Shown here piece after piece: positions 26,812-35,757 of a DNA stretch of 64,000 nt (position 1 is its first letter; every line of letters begins with the position of its first letter). The stretch comes from Ktedonobacter racemifer DSM 44963 (GTDB taxonomy: Bacteria; Chloroflexota; Ktedonobacteria; Ktedonobacterales; Ktedonobacteraceae). The position numbers and the translations under genes are program-made. Under the pieces are notes generated by a model that was not told the origin of the DNA, searched no databases, and saw only the letters and a list, made by a program, of their open reading frames with translations. The stretch spans positions 868,001 to 932,000 of the forward strand of contig NZ_ADVG01000002.1 in NCBI RefSeq assembly GCF_000178855.1. The letters are read 5' to 3'.

Positions 26812-28295
26812 GGGGGGGGTTGCATACTCCCCCATACGCACCAACTTAAGGACCAATGGACCAGTTTAACCCATCTTTGAGGAGTTGGGCCGCATTCGGA
26901 TGTGTGTGCCGGGTGTTCATGGAGCATCCGGCACGCATGCGTTGCGCAATCGAGCGCAAGGCCGCCGCAAACTCGCGCTGACCAGCCAGAGCTTCCATCA
27001 GCGTCCAAGCAGTATCGCGTATCACCTGGGCCAGTTTAACCAAGCTGCGCTGCGCATTCTGCCAGGCCAGCAGGACGATGAGCCAGTGTTGAATCAGCAT
27101 GCCGATCAGCTTGGCATACAGTTCGCACAACACCCGCCAGGAGTGTGTCGTGTGCCACTCATCAATGTGCCCGTATTGCTTCCAAAGCTTGAAAAGCCAT
27201 TCGATTTGCCAGCGTTCTCGTAGGAGCACCAACGCTTCCTCCAGCCGCAAGCGTTTGGATGGGACATCGGTTAACAGGATCGTCCAATCCGCCAATGTCA
27301 GAGCACGCGCGGATGCTGGCTGTGCGCGTCGCGACGCATCCTTGAGCAGATTCTGGCGTCGCTGCTCGGCAACGTCTTTAGGCACACGAACCATTAACAG
27401 CCGCATCGGATACCGCTGCTGCTTCCCAACCAGCACATGCAGCTCTTTGGTTTGTCCCACTCGTGGAGGCAAAACGGTCTGCAAGTGCAAGCGCCGACCT
27501 TGCTCAGTGAAGAAGGCCGTGTTCGTTCGTGCTCGCGTGAGGGTGAAGCTCCCGGATTGCCGACGCGCGCATGGCTGCCTCGATATCAAAATAGCCCAGA
27601 TCAGCGATGTACAAGCTTCCGGTGGGCAGGGACGCCTCATGGAAAGGACTGCATTGATCGGACACCCGTCCATCGGTCAAGCAAGGACCTGAGATTTGAC
27701 CACGTGTCAGGTTCCAGCGCACATGCAGTTTGACAGCTGCCTCTCCTCCTCCCGAGCCTCCACCGCTGCCTGCCCAACAGTCCGCCAATTCCTTTGGCAG
27801 AGTAATACTGCTGCTATCTTCAAGCACCACGCTCTTGAAACGGTGCAATAATTCGAGTGGCACTGGCTGTTCAGCACACACCAGTACAGCGACCATTTCT
27901 TCGAGCACCGATAGCCGCGAACCGAGCACAAGACTCCGTGAAGCGCTTGTGGACTGCTGTATCGCTCACCTCCACTTCTCGGATGGTCGCCATCGAGGCC
28001 AGCGTTTCCAAACTCGCATCGGGATGGGTCAGCCAGCCGAAGACAAACGTCTGAACCAGATCGGCTCCGCTGAATTTTCTCTGCCGTTTAATACACCCTG
28101 TTTCGCAAGCCAACACATTGGCTCGCTCTTCCAATACCTGTTTCAGCGATAGCTCAATCGGTGATACCTTTTCCATGTCACTGCTCCTTCTGAGATGATT
28201 ATCACGTTTTTCTTGTTCCTAGCATCGCAGATGGAGCGTCTTTTTGCCTCAGCCGTTCTTAAGTTGGTGCGTATGGGGGGGTTTGCATACTCCCC
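26812..28295 (-). mobile_element. IS4-family insertion sequence in G/C-run flanks
   Basis: Inside the ends, CCATACGCACCAACTTAAG (from 26832) on the left is repeated inverted on the right (CTTAAGTTGGTGCGTATGG, 28258-28276). Both outer flanks read GGGGG-T-TTGCATAC-TCCCCC in the same direction (about 26811-26833 and 28275-28295). They may be a long target duplication or part of the ends. The exact border cannot be fixed. Confidence 0.65.
26846..28176 (-). pseudogene. IS4-family transposase with two frameshifts
   Basis: The homology starts at 28176 with SPIELSLKQVLEERANVLAC, changes frame near 27900 to LLHRFKSVVLEDSSSITLPK (containing the first catalytic aspartate) and changes again near 27600. 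It then runs to 26846 with LLRERWQIEWLFKLWKQYGH, which holds the catalytic glutamate and the YREK-like segment. All pieces are on the minus strand and in order, so a full-length transposase of about 440 residues has been broken by two indels. The first frame also includes the DASLETLASMATIREVEVSD segment. Confidence 0.8.
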
Positions 28296-28325
28296 CGAAA
28301 CGGTGCACTCGGCTTCACTTCGGCT

Positions 28326-28397
28326 TCACTGAGGCATCTCCTTCATCCACATCGATATGGTGGGGTGATGCGCTAAGGCTTCGACGATCTCTTCCAT
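28326..28397 (-). other. Short coding remnant
   Basis: The minus frame MEEIVEALAHHPTISMWMK to the TGA at 28326-28328 has protein-like composition and may be the tail of a lost gene. It lies between the IS4 element and the hydrolase remnant. No homologous start is left. Confidence 0.25.
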
Positions 28398-28477
28398 ATT
28401 GATGGGTTCTGACGCTTTATCTCTGCATTCTGAAGTAGCCTGAGAAGCCAAATTAAAATTTCACTGCGGAATGTGGG

Positions 28478-28862
28478 CTAGGAGTCTGTCGGCAGGCCCT
28501 TCAAGAAATCGATCAATGCGCTATTCAGCTCCTGTGGGCGTTCCTCCTGGGTCCAATGCCCACAACCAGGGAGAAGAATCATCTCCTTCGGCTGAGGAAC
28601 GGCGCGAAGCATGATTGCAATCACCTGCGAATAGCCAGGAAAATGAACCACGACGTCCCTCTCACCCATAATGTAGAGAGCAGGTGTCAAAATAGCAGCA
28701 TCCGTCCAGGCTCCCATCAGTTCCCAATTCAGTTGCATAGCGCGATACCAGTTGAGCGCTCCACGAAACCCCGCTTGCTCAAATCGCTGCGTGTAGTAGT
28801 CGAGATCCTGTTCCGTCAGCCAGGCAGGGGTCAGCGTATCAAATGGTGAAAACTGTACGCTA
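28478..28862 (-). pseudogene. Alpha/beta hydrolase (epoxide-hydrolase type), 5'-truncated
   Basis: The minus frame from about 28862 encodes a lid and C-terminal half: FDTLTPAWLTEQDLDYYTQR, GALNWYRAMQLNWEL, the acid in LYIMGERDVVVHF, and the catalytic histidine in LPGCGHWTQEERPQELN. The length and motifs fit the last 125 residues of epoxide-hydrolase-like proteins. The nucleophile half is missing, because beyond 28862 the sequence belongs to an unrelated plus-strand gene fragment. The long open minus frame that goes on to 29110 is the shadow of that fragment. Confidence 0.75.
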
Positions 28863-28865
28863 CGC

Positions 28866-29291
28866 GTGCCGAAGGCGACGACACCAATCACACCCGACTT
28901 TTTGTTCTCTACGCTCGCGCAGGTCAAGCATGAAAACGCGATCAGTGTAGCGGAAACGGCGTCGAACACCCGCATATTGAAGCAGTATGTGAAAGCAACC
29001 AGTCCGGGATCCTTCTTTACCACTGCTGCCAGTGGTTTGGGCTTCGGCCTTCCCGCTGCCGCTGGGCTGGCACTGGCGCAACAGCGGACGGGCCAGAACC
29101 GGCAGGTCATTGCGGTGATTGGCGATGGGGCGTTTCAATACTCCATTCAGGCACTCTATACGATGACCCAGCACCATCTGTCTCTCACCGTGATCGTAGC
29201 GCGCAATGAAGAACAATGAAGAATATGCGGTCTTGAAAGCCTTAGAACGCCGCACATTCTGCTGGAAAGGCTACCTTGCCCGAACCCTTTA
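28866..29291 (+). pseudogene. Thiamine-diphosphate enzyme remnant (benzoylformate decarboxylase-like)
   Basis: The plus frame encodes TSPGSFFTTAASGLGFGLPA and the thiamine-diphosphate motif IAVIGDGAFQYSIQALYTM, the pattern of benzoylformate decarboxylase and acetolactate synthase relatives. At 29212-29220 a short duplication (GAAGAACAATGAAGAA) shifts the frame. The continuation NNEEYAVLKALE is found in another frame to the TAA ending at 29291. Both the front (more than 350 residues) and the end are missing. Confidence 0.7.
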
Positions 29292-29457
29292 AGGGCTGCC
29301 CAATGGGAGGATATGGTGCCAGAAGCACGCAGTTTCTGTCTTTGGTTTGCATTTTTGTTTCCCAATTGCTATGGTATATCGAGATGGTGGGGATGGTGGG
29401 AAACAACAAGCGGTGCATAATGAGGATTCGTTTCTTGAGAAGGAAGGAGAGGGAGCT

Positions 29458-32400
29458 ATGTCCAAAGCTGCTGATTGTGGTGTCATCTGGTGTTCAGAAC
29501 GCGCGGCCTATGAGATCTACCAGGATCAGCGCAGGCACCTGCTCAGCTTTGAGCCGGGAAGCCAGGAATGGTTTGACTGGCTTGCCGCTTGTTCCTCTTT
29601 TACTTTCCAGGGGAAACATGGCGCGATGACCGTTTGCCAGGAGCGGCGACGGCGCGGGGGCAGTTACTGGTATGCCTATCGCCACCGTGCCCAGAAAGTC
29701 GTGAAAAAGTATCTTGGCCGCTCTCGTGACCTGACCGTCGAGCGCCTGGAAGAAGTAGCACAACAGTTGCAGCAGGTACGAGATGGTGAAGTAGCACCTG
29801 CACAGCGCTCTTCTGTTCCCTTTGCCATGCAGTTTGTTTCTGCCACCCATGCGGAAAAATCCACAGCATTCCAGCAGACGCCCTTCGCATCTCTGGTGGC
29901 AGCAGATGCGCCCCTCTTTCTCACCACCAGGCTTTCGCTCCCATCGCTCCAGCATCCTCTGATCAGGCGTGAACGCCTGTTGACGCTTTTAGAGCAAGGC
30001 ACGACGTACCCCCTGACGATCCTCTCTGCGGCCGCTGGTTTTGGCAAAACGACGCTCCTGGCACAATGGCTGGCCGAGTATAACCATCCGGTCGCCTGGC
30101 TGACGTGTGAGGCTGAGGATAACGAGGGGTATCGCTTTCTGAGCGCTCTGATTGCCGCGTTCCAGCGGATTGAGCCAGCATTGGGGTTGACTGCCACCGC
30201 ACAACTCCAGCGCCAACCGCTCGCGGCGTGGAAAACCGTTTTATCCGCGCTTTCCCATGACTTGGCCTCCTTGCCCGCCTGCCTGCTGGTTTTGGATGAT
30301 TATCAACTGATCACCTCACGCGATCTCAATAACGCGCTGGAGTACCTGTTGTCCCATCTGCCGCCCCAGATCCATGTGCTGGTGAGCAGCAGAACGACTC
30401 CACCCCTGACGCTCGGACGCTTGCGGGTCAACCGACAGCTTTTTGAGATTGACGAGGGTGATCTCCGCTTCAACGCGCAAGAAATCGCCCGCTATTTCAG
30501 CGAATTGCTGCAACGGCCCCTGCGTGACGAGGAGGTGCATCTGCTGGAACAGCGTACCGAAGGATGGGTCGCGGGAGTGCAATTGGCAGCCCTGCTGCTT
30601 CAGAAACAGACAAGCATGGGAGAGGTTCTCAACGCTTTTACCGGCCAGCATCGCTTTGTCTATCGCTACCTCTTTGAAGAGATCCTGGCGCACCAACCGC
30701 CTGAGTGGGAGGCGTTTCTGATGCAGACCAGTCTGCTCTCGCGGTTGCATGCTTCCCTCTGTGAGGCGGTGACAGGCCAATCGCATGGACAGGAGACCCT
30801 GGAGGCGCTCGAAGAGGCCAGACTCTTCTTGTATTCCCTGGACGAAGAACGCCGCTGGTATCGATATCATCCGCTTTTTGCTGAGATGCTCTCTGCACAG
30901 CTGCGGCAAAGCAGGCCAGAACTGGTGCCGGAACTGCACCGGCGCGCCTGTACCTGGTATGCCCGGCAGATGCTCATACCGGAAGCGGTGCGGCACGCTC
31001 TGGCTATTCCTGATACACGCCAGGCGCTGCACCTCATTCTGCCCGAGAAGGATGAACTTTCCCAGGAAGTGCCCCTCCAGACGATGTTGGAGTGGGTGCG
31101 CGCCCTGCCGGAAACGCTGCTGCTGGAATATCCAGAACTCCACCTGCACTATGCGACGCTCCTGCTGATCACCTTCCAGTTTCCTGCGGCGGACGCGCGT
31201 CTGGAGATCATCGAGCGCTCCGTGTATGAGAGGGAGGAGCATATGGTGGAGCAAGAGACGCGCCTGGGCGAAACCGCTTTCTTGCGCGGTTTTCTGGCGA
31301 TCTACCAGGGCGATTTGGCGCGGAGCCTCTTCTGGGAGCAACAGGCTGTCCGGCTCCTTTCCGCCCTCCCTGAGAAACAGATCGTTGCACGCCTCCTGTG
31401 CTCGTTATTACAGATGCAAAAAACGACACCGGATAGCTCGGCGCGTTCAGGGGAGCCCTCGCGCGAGAATGCAATGCTGAAAGAGTTTCGTTTTCCCGCA
31501 ACGCTGTATCGCCTGGTCCAGAGCGCTTTCTCCTGCCAGCAACAGGGCCAGCTCCGGCGCGCGCAGGCTCTCTATGAGCGTGCGGCACAGTTGCTCGAGC
31601 AGCAGCAACAGGTTTTTGCAGATGCGTCACTGAACATTATATTCTCCTTCGGCCTGGGGTATTTGCGCTGGGAACAGAACAATATCAAAGAGGCTGAGGA
31701 GATCCTGTCTCGTGGATACCAGATCTTGCAGGAGGTATTTGCCTCTCCCACCAGCGCCGATACAACCTGGCAATACTTTAGTAAGCAGTTCTATAAAATG
31801 CTCCCTCTGATCCAGCAGGAGATTCTCTTGCAGGGCATCAGCACGCTGGCCGAAATAGCCAGTATGCAGGGCGATGCACAGCGGGCCCAGGCGATCCTGC
31901 GCGATTTTGCTCAGTTGATCGAGCCCTTTCCTATCGCATCTACCCTGCTGCCACAAATCTCGGCGCAGCAGGCAGCCATCTCACTGAGGGCCGGACAACT
32001 TACGGAAGCTCTCACCTGGGCTGAACAGCAGGGGATCTCCCTGGTCTCCCTCCCTGAAAGACACGAACAGAGCGGCTATCTGGTCCAGCTCCGCCTGGTG
32101 CTCGCGCAGGTTCAAGGCCGTTCACAACGCACTGTGCTGCGAGTAGCGCTGCCCGTGCTCCATCAGTTGCTGCGGGAGGGAAAAGCCCGCAGCCGTCCGG
32201 GAAACAGCCTTGAGCTTTTGATGCTGCTGGCTTTGATCCACGATTTGCTGGGAGAACACGCGCGCGCGCAGGATCTTCTCGTCACCGTGCTGGAATCTGT
32301 CCGCCTGGAAGGATACCTGCGCAGTGTTGTGCGCGAATTGCCGCTCCTTGGGCCGCTCCTGCGCAAGATCGCTGAGTCTTCGCCTGCGCTGAGTATGTCT

Positions 32401-32688
32401 TTCCAGTCCGTTCTTGCCGCAGCTAGTCTCAACCCCCTATCCATTCCCCAACCCGATCAACTGGCGCTTCTGCGCGAACGTATGAGGGCAGGAGCGCAGA
32501 TCCTGAGCCCGCGAGAAAGAGAAGTCTTACTTTTGCTGGGTACTGGCGCCTCCAATCAGGAGATCGCCAACCAACTCATCATTACCCTTGGGACAGTGAA
32601 GCGTCATGTGAACACGATTCTCGCGGCACTTCAGGTGAGCAATCGCATGCAAGCGGTGGCCCGCGCTCGCGAGCTTGCTCTGCTCTAA
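29458..32688 (+). CDS. Giant LuxR-family STAND regulator (MalT-like)
   Basis: About 1076 residues from ATG 29458, which follows AGGAAGGAGAGGGAGCT. Residues 1-100 form a domain with WFDWLAACSSFTFQGKHG and KKYLGRSRDLTVERL that I know from Ktedonobacteria-type regulators. A STAND ATPase follows, with Walker A SAAAGFGKTTLLAQW (about 193-207) and Walker B CLLVLDDYQLI (about 273-283). A long alpha-helical TPR-like sensor region comes next. The end is a LuxR helix-turn-helix, LSPREREVLLLLGTGASNQE through VKRHVNTILAALQVSNR (about 1014-1060). Such proteins assemble on inducer binding and activate transcription. It lies just upstream of the beta-mannosidase on the same strand, so sugar control is plausible. 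Confidence 0.92.
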   Translation: MSKAADCGVIWCSERAAYEIYQDQRRHLLSFEPGSQEWFDWLAACSSFTFQGKHGAMTVCQERRRRGGSYWYAYRHRAQKVVKKYLGRSRDLTVERLEEVAQQLQQVRDGEVAPAQRSSVPFAMQFVSATHAEKSTAFQQTPFASLVAADAPLFLTTRLSLPSLQHPLIRRERLLTLLEQGTTYPLTILSAAAGFGKTTLLAQWLAEYNHPVAWLTCEAEDNEGYRFLSALIAAFQRIEPALGLTATAQLQRQPLAAWKTVLSALSHDLASLPACLLVLDDYQLITSRDLNNALEYLLSHLPPQIHVLVSSRTTPPLTLGRLRVNRQLFEIDEGDLRFNAQEIARYFSELLQRPLRDEEVHLLEQRTEGWVAGVQLAALLLQKQTSMGEVLNAFTGQHRFVYRYLFEEILAHQPPEWEAFLMQTSLLSRLHASLCEAVTGQSHGQETLEALEEARLFLYSLDEERRWYRYHPLFAEMLSAQLRQSRPELVPELHRRACTWYARQMLIPEAVRHALAIPDTRQALHLILPEKDELSQEVPLQTMLEWVRALPETLLLEYPELHLHYATLLLITFQFPAADARLEIIERSVYEREEHMVEQETRLGETAFLRGFLAIYQGDLARSLFWEQQAVRLLSALPEKQIVARLLCSLLQMQKTTPDSSARSGEPSRENAMLKEFRFPATLYRLVQSAFSCQQQGQLRRAQALYERAAQLLEQQQQVFADASLNIIFSFGLGYLRWEQNNIKEAEEILSRGYQILQEVFASPTSADTTWQYFSKQFYKMLPLIQQEILLQGISTLAEIASMQGDAQRAQAILRDFAQLIEPFPIASTLLPQISAQQAAISLRAGQLTEALTWAEQQGISLVSLPERHEQSGYLVQLRLVLAQVQGRSQRTVLRVALPVLHQLLREGKARSRPGNSLELLMLLALIHDLLGEHARAQDLLVTVLESVRLEGYLRSVVRELPLLGPLLRKIAESSPALSMSFQSVLAAASLNPLSIPQPDQLALLRERMRAGAQILSPREREVLLLLGTGASNQEIANQLIITLGTVKRHVNTILAALQVSNRMQAVARARELALL

Positions 32689-32706
32689 ATCCATCCCTTT
32701 CGCCCA

Positions 32707-32766
32707 CTGCAGTTTTGGTTACCCAACAAGGGTGAACATCCTCTTGTTGGGTAACCAAAACTGCAG
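32707..32766. terminator. Long hairpin after the LuxR gene
   Basis: Perfect 24-base arms (CTGCAGTTTTGGTTACCCAA at the left start) at 32707-32730 and 32743-32766 surround a 12-base loop. It starts 19 bases after the LuxR stop codon and separates it from the mannosidase. There is no T-tract, so I call it a probable transcription barrier rather than a standard terminator. Confidence 0.55.
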
Positions 32767-32995
32767 CCAGTTGAGAAGAACGGGCACCTCCTTTTGCATT
32801 TTTGCCGCTTTTACTGTTATTTTCATATAAAGAGAAAACCCAGCAAATGTATCTTTGGAAGCATGACAACAGCCGATCAGCCACCTATACTTCTGAAGAA
32901 AGGACCGCCATTCCTTCCGCAAAAGACAAGCGCTTTTTGGGATGAATGGAGGCGGATTGAAGCAGAGCAGCAGAGAAGAAAAGAGGAACAAAGTC

Positions 32996-35575
32996 ATGTT
33001 CGATCGCTGGAAGCTCAAAGATTTTGCCCCGGGCGAGGGACGAGCGCTGGGGGCGTTTACTGAGCATTTCACCATGGACGATGAGTGGATTGCTATTTCG
33101 GCACCGGGCGATGTCTACCAGGCACTGACTGCGGCAGGTCGCATTCAGGACCCCTTTTATGACCGGAATGAACTGGCCTGCGCCTGGGTACGTGAGCGCG
33201 AATGGTGGTATCGCCTCGAATTTTCCTCTGTCGAGGCGGCGACGCTCCAGGCCGATGAGCGTTTCCACCTGATCTTTGAGGGCTTGGATACCTTCGCGAC
33301 CATCTGGCTCAATGGCCAGGAACTGGGCAGTTCGTTCAATATGTTCCGCGAGGCCGTTTTTGACGTGACCAGCCGGCTTCGCCCGGCTGGCACGAACACG
33401 CTGGTCCTCTGCTTCGATCGTCCGCATGACCGCATTCAAGACCTGACTCCGCCCTCCTGGGGCCTGCCTATGCTGGACGAGATTCCTGGGCTGGGAGGGA
33501 AGCGGACCTTGATGCGCAAGGCGCAATTTGGCTATGGCTGGGATTTTGGTCCCGATCTGCCCACGGTCGGCATCTGGCGCCCGGTCAGGCTCGTGCGCCA
33601 GCGCCAGGCCATCCTGGCCGGGGTGCATTTTGTCACCGAGCAGATCGATCAAGCACAGGATCTGGCCCTGATCTCCCTCAAGGCCGAGGTGGAACGCTTC
33701 GCCGGCGAGGGTCCCCTGACGGTCACCTTTCAGCTCCTGGACCCGGAGGGCGCCGAGGTCAGCGCTGGCACCCGGACGCTGTTGCCAGGCGAGTCAACCG
33801 TGGCCCACTTTACGGCGCGTATTGAGCATCCCCGGCTCTGGTGGACCCCCGAACTGGGCGAGCCTGTCCTGCATACGCTGCGCGTCAGCCTCTCTCAGGG
33901 CGAACTCCTGCTGAACGAGCAAGAACTCCAGGTCGGCCTGCGCACCCTGCGCCTGGACCAGGCTTCCGACCCCGAGGAGCCCGGCACGACGTTCTTCCGC
34001 TTTATTCTCAACAATGTGCCTATCTTTGCTCGCGGTGCCAACTGGCTGCCAGCCAGCTCGCTGGTCGGCTCGGTCTCTGACGAGCGCTATACGGCCCTGC
34101 TGACGGCGGCGCGAGATGCCAATATGAATATGCTACGCATCTGGGGCGGCGGCATCTATGAGCAGGACCAGTTCTACGCGCTCTGCGACCGACTGGGCCT
34201 CTTACTCTGGCATGATTTTATGTTTGCCTGCGCGCCCTATCCCGAGAATGACGCGGACTTTGTGCGAGAGGTGAGCGCGGAGATCCAGTACCAGGTGACG
34301 CGCCTGCGCAATCATCCAAGCATGGCCCTCTGGTCTGGTAATAATGAGGTCCAGATGCTGCACCAGTTGCTCACCTCATCCATTCCGGGGGTTCCGCCTC
34401 TCTCGGGCCTCCTCTACTTTGATGAGATCATGCCCCGCCTGGTCCAGGAATATGACGGCCACACCCCCTACTGGCCCGGCAGCCCCTTTGGCGATGGCAT
34501 GCGGGAGGGCGATTATCACGACTGGCATGTCTGGCATGGCATCCCTCTCCCCCCTGACGACTCCTCGACCGGGCTGCCCGCCGGTGGCTTGGACCTCTCC
34601 CTCTTTATGGAGCCAGCCAGCGGGCCTACACCTGAAGCCGTCTCATTTGTCCATTACGCGGAGGATCGCGCCCGCTTTATCAGCGAATTTGGCATGCACG
34701 CCTCCCCGACCGCCGAGACCCTGCGCCGGGTGATTCCCGAGGATCAACTCTATCATCATAGTCCCGCGATCGATCATCATAACAAGGATAACCCGAAAAA
34801 TAAGGGCGATTTGTTGATGTCATCGGTCACTGGCCTGCCGCAGAATCTGGAGGAGTATATCGACTTCAGCATGATTGCCCAGGCTGAGGGGTTGAAATTT
34901 GGCATCGAGCATTTCCGGCGCCGCAAACCGCACTGCTCCGGGTCGCTCGTCTGGCAGCTCAATGACTGCTGGCCCGGCTTGAGCTGGAGTATGCTGGACT
35001 ACTATGGCTTTGGCAAGGCCAGTTATTACTATGTGCGGCGAGCCTACGCGCCCGTGCTGGCCTCGTTCAAGGCGCTGCCAGACGGTAGCGTTGAGCTCTG
35101 GCTGACCAACGATACGCAGCAGGAACTGCACGAGACCATCACCCTCCAGGTGCGCACCTTTGCGGGCCAGACCCTCTGGGAGCAGACCCTGGCGGTACAG
35201 ATGGCGGCCACTGGCAGCCAGCCCGTCTGGCGATCGGAACCGTTCCAGGGCGCGGACATGGCTGGGCAGTATCTCCAGGTGCGCTCTCAGCAGAACCGCT
35301 TCCCCGCCAACCGGCACTTCTTCGCGGCCATCAAGGACCTGGAACGCGCCCCGGCGGCGGTGGAATATACCATCACCAGGCAGGGCGAGCATGAGCTGCA
35401 GGTGCATTTGCGCGCCCGGACCTATGCCTTCTTTGTGCATCTCACTGGCGTCGATGAGCAGACAAAGATCAGTGACAACTACTTCGACCTGGGCGCTGGC
35501 GAAGAACGCACCATTACCCTGGTCAACCAGGCTCAGGCTCTGACGCCTGAGCAGGTATCCGTGGCCTGGCGCTAA
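32996..35575 (+). CDS. Beta-mannosidase, glycoside hydrolase family 2
   Basis: About 859 residues from ATG 32996, with AGAGGAACA upstream. The GH2 order is clear: an N-terminal sugar-binding sandwich with EREWWYRLEF and FEGLDTFATIWLNGQELG (about 60-115), QFGYGWDFGPDLPTVGIWRP (about 175-194), and the barrel with MLRIWGGGIYEQDQFY (about 377). The acid/base glutamate is in MALWSGNNEVQ (about 448) and the nucleophile in ARFISEFGMHA (about 565). It removes terminal beta-mannose from oligosaccharides. No signal peptide is present, so the substrate must be imported. The MFS transporter right behind it may do this. Confidence 0.93.
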   Translation: MFDRWKLKDFAPGEGRALGAFTEHFTMDDEWIAISAPGDVYQALTAAGRIQDPFYDRNELACAWVREREWWYRLEFSSVEAATLQADERFHLIFEGLDTFATIWLNGQELGSSFNMFREAVFDVTSRLRPAGTNTLVLCFDRPHDRIQDLTPPSWGLPMLDEIPGLGGKRTLMRKAQFGYGWDFGPDLPTVGIWRPVRLVRQRQAILAGVHFVTEQIDQAQDLALISLKAEVERFAGEGPLTVTFQLLDPEGAEVSAGTRTLLPGESTVAHFTARIEHPRLWWTPELGEPVLHTLRVSLSQGELLLNEQELQVGLRTLRLDQASDPEEPGTTFFRFILNNVPIFARGANWLPASSLVGSVSDERYTALLTAARDANMNMLRIWGGGIYEQDQFYALCDRLGLLLWHDFMFACAPYPENDADFVREVSAEIQYQVTRLRNHPSMALWSGNNEVQMLHQLLTSSIPGVPPLSGLLYFDEIMPRLVQEYDGHTPYWPGSPFGDGMREGDYHDWHVWHGIPLPPDDSSTGLPAGGLDLSLFMEPASGPTPEAVSFVHYAEDRARFISEFGMHASPTAETLRRVIPEDQLYHHSPAIDHHNKDNPKNKGDLLMSSVTGLPQNLEEYIDFSMIAQAEGLKFGIEHFRRRKPHCSGSLVWQLNDCWPGLSWSMLDYYGFGKASYYYVRRAYAPVLASFKALPDGSVELWLTNDTQQELHETITLQVRTFAGQTLWEQTLAVQMAATGSQPVWRSEPFQGADMAGQYLQVRSQQNRFPANRHFFAAIKDLERAPAAVEYTITRQGEHELQVHLRARTYAFFVHLTGVDEQTKISDNYFDLGAGEERTITLVNQAQALTPEQVSVAWR

Positions 35576-35757
35576 AACGCGCCAGGTCCATCTCAAAGAG
35601 GAGGTTCTCTTTATCCTATGGCAGAGTATTCGCTCGCTTCAGACGAACCCTCGCCGGAGATTCCCGAGGCCTTCTTTTTATGTTCTCTGTGCATGATGCT
35701 GTCCCTTCGTCGGAGAATGGCCAGCCGATTTCTTCGTGGTGAAAAGGAGATGCAACG

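Noticed and set aside
26622..27008. 128-codon minus-strand frame
   Set aside because: It spans the end of the esterase gene and the IS4 element end and is only a chance open frame.
30316..31341. 341-codon minus-strand frame
   Set aside because: A shadow of the GC-rich LuxR gene with no motif or ribosome binding site.
32885..33652. 255-codon minus-strand frame
   Set aside because: Antisense to the beta-mannosidase, which has full GH2 signatures.
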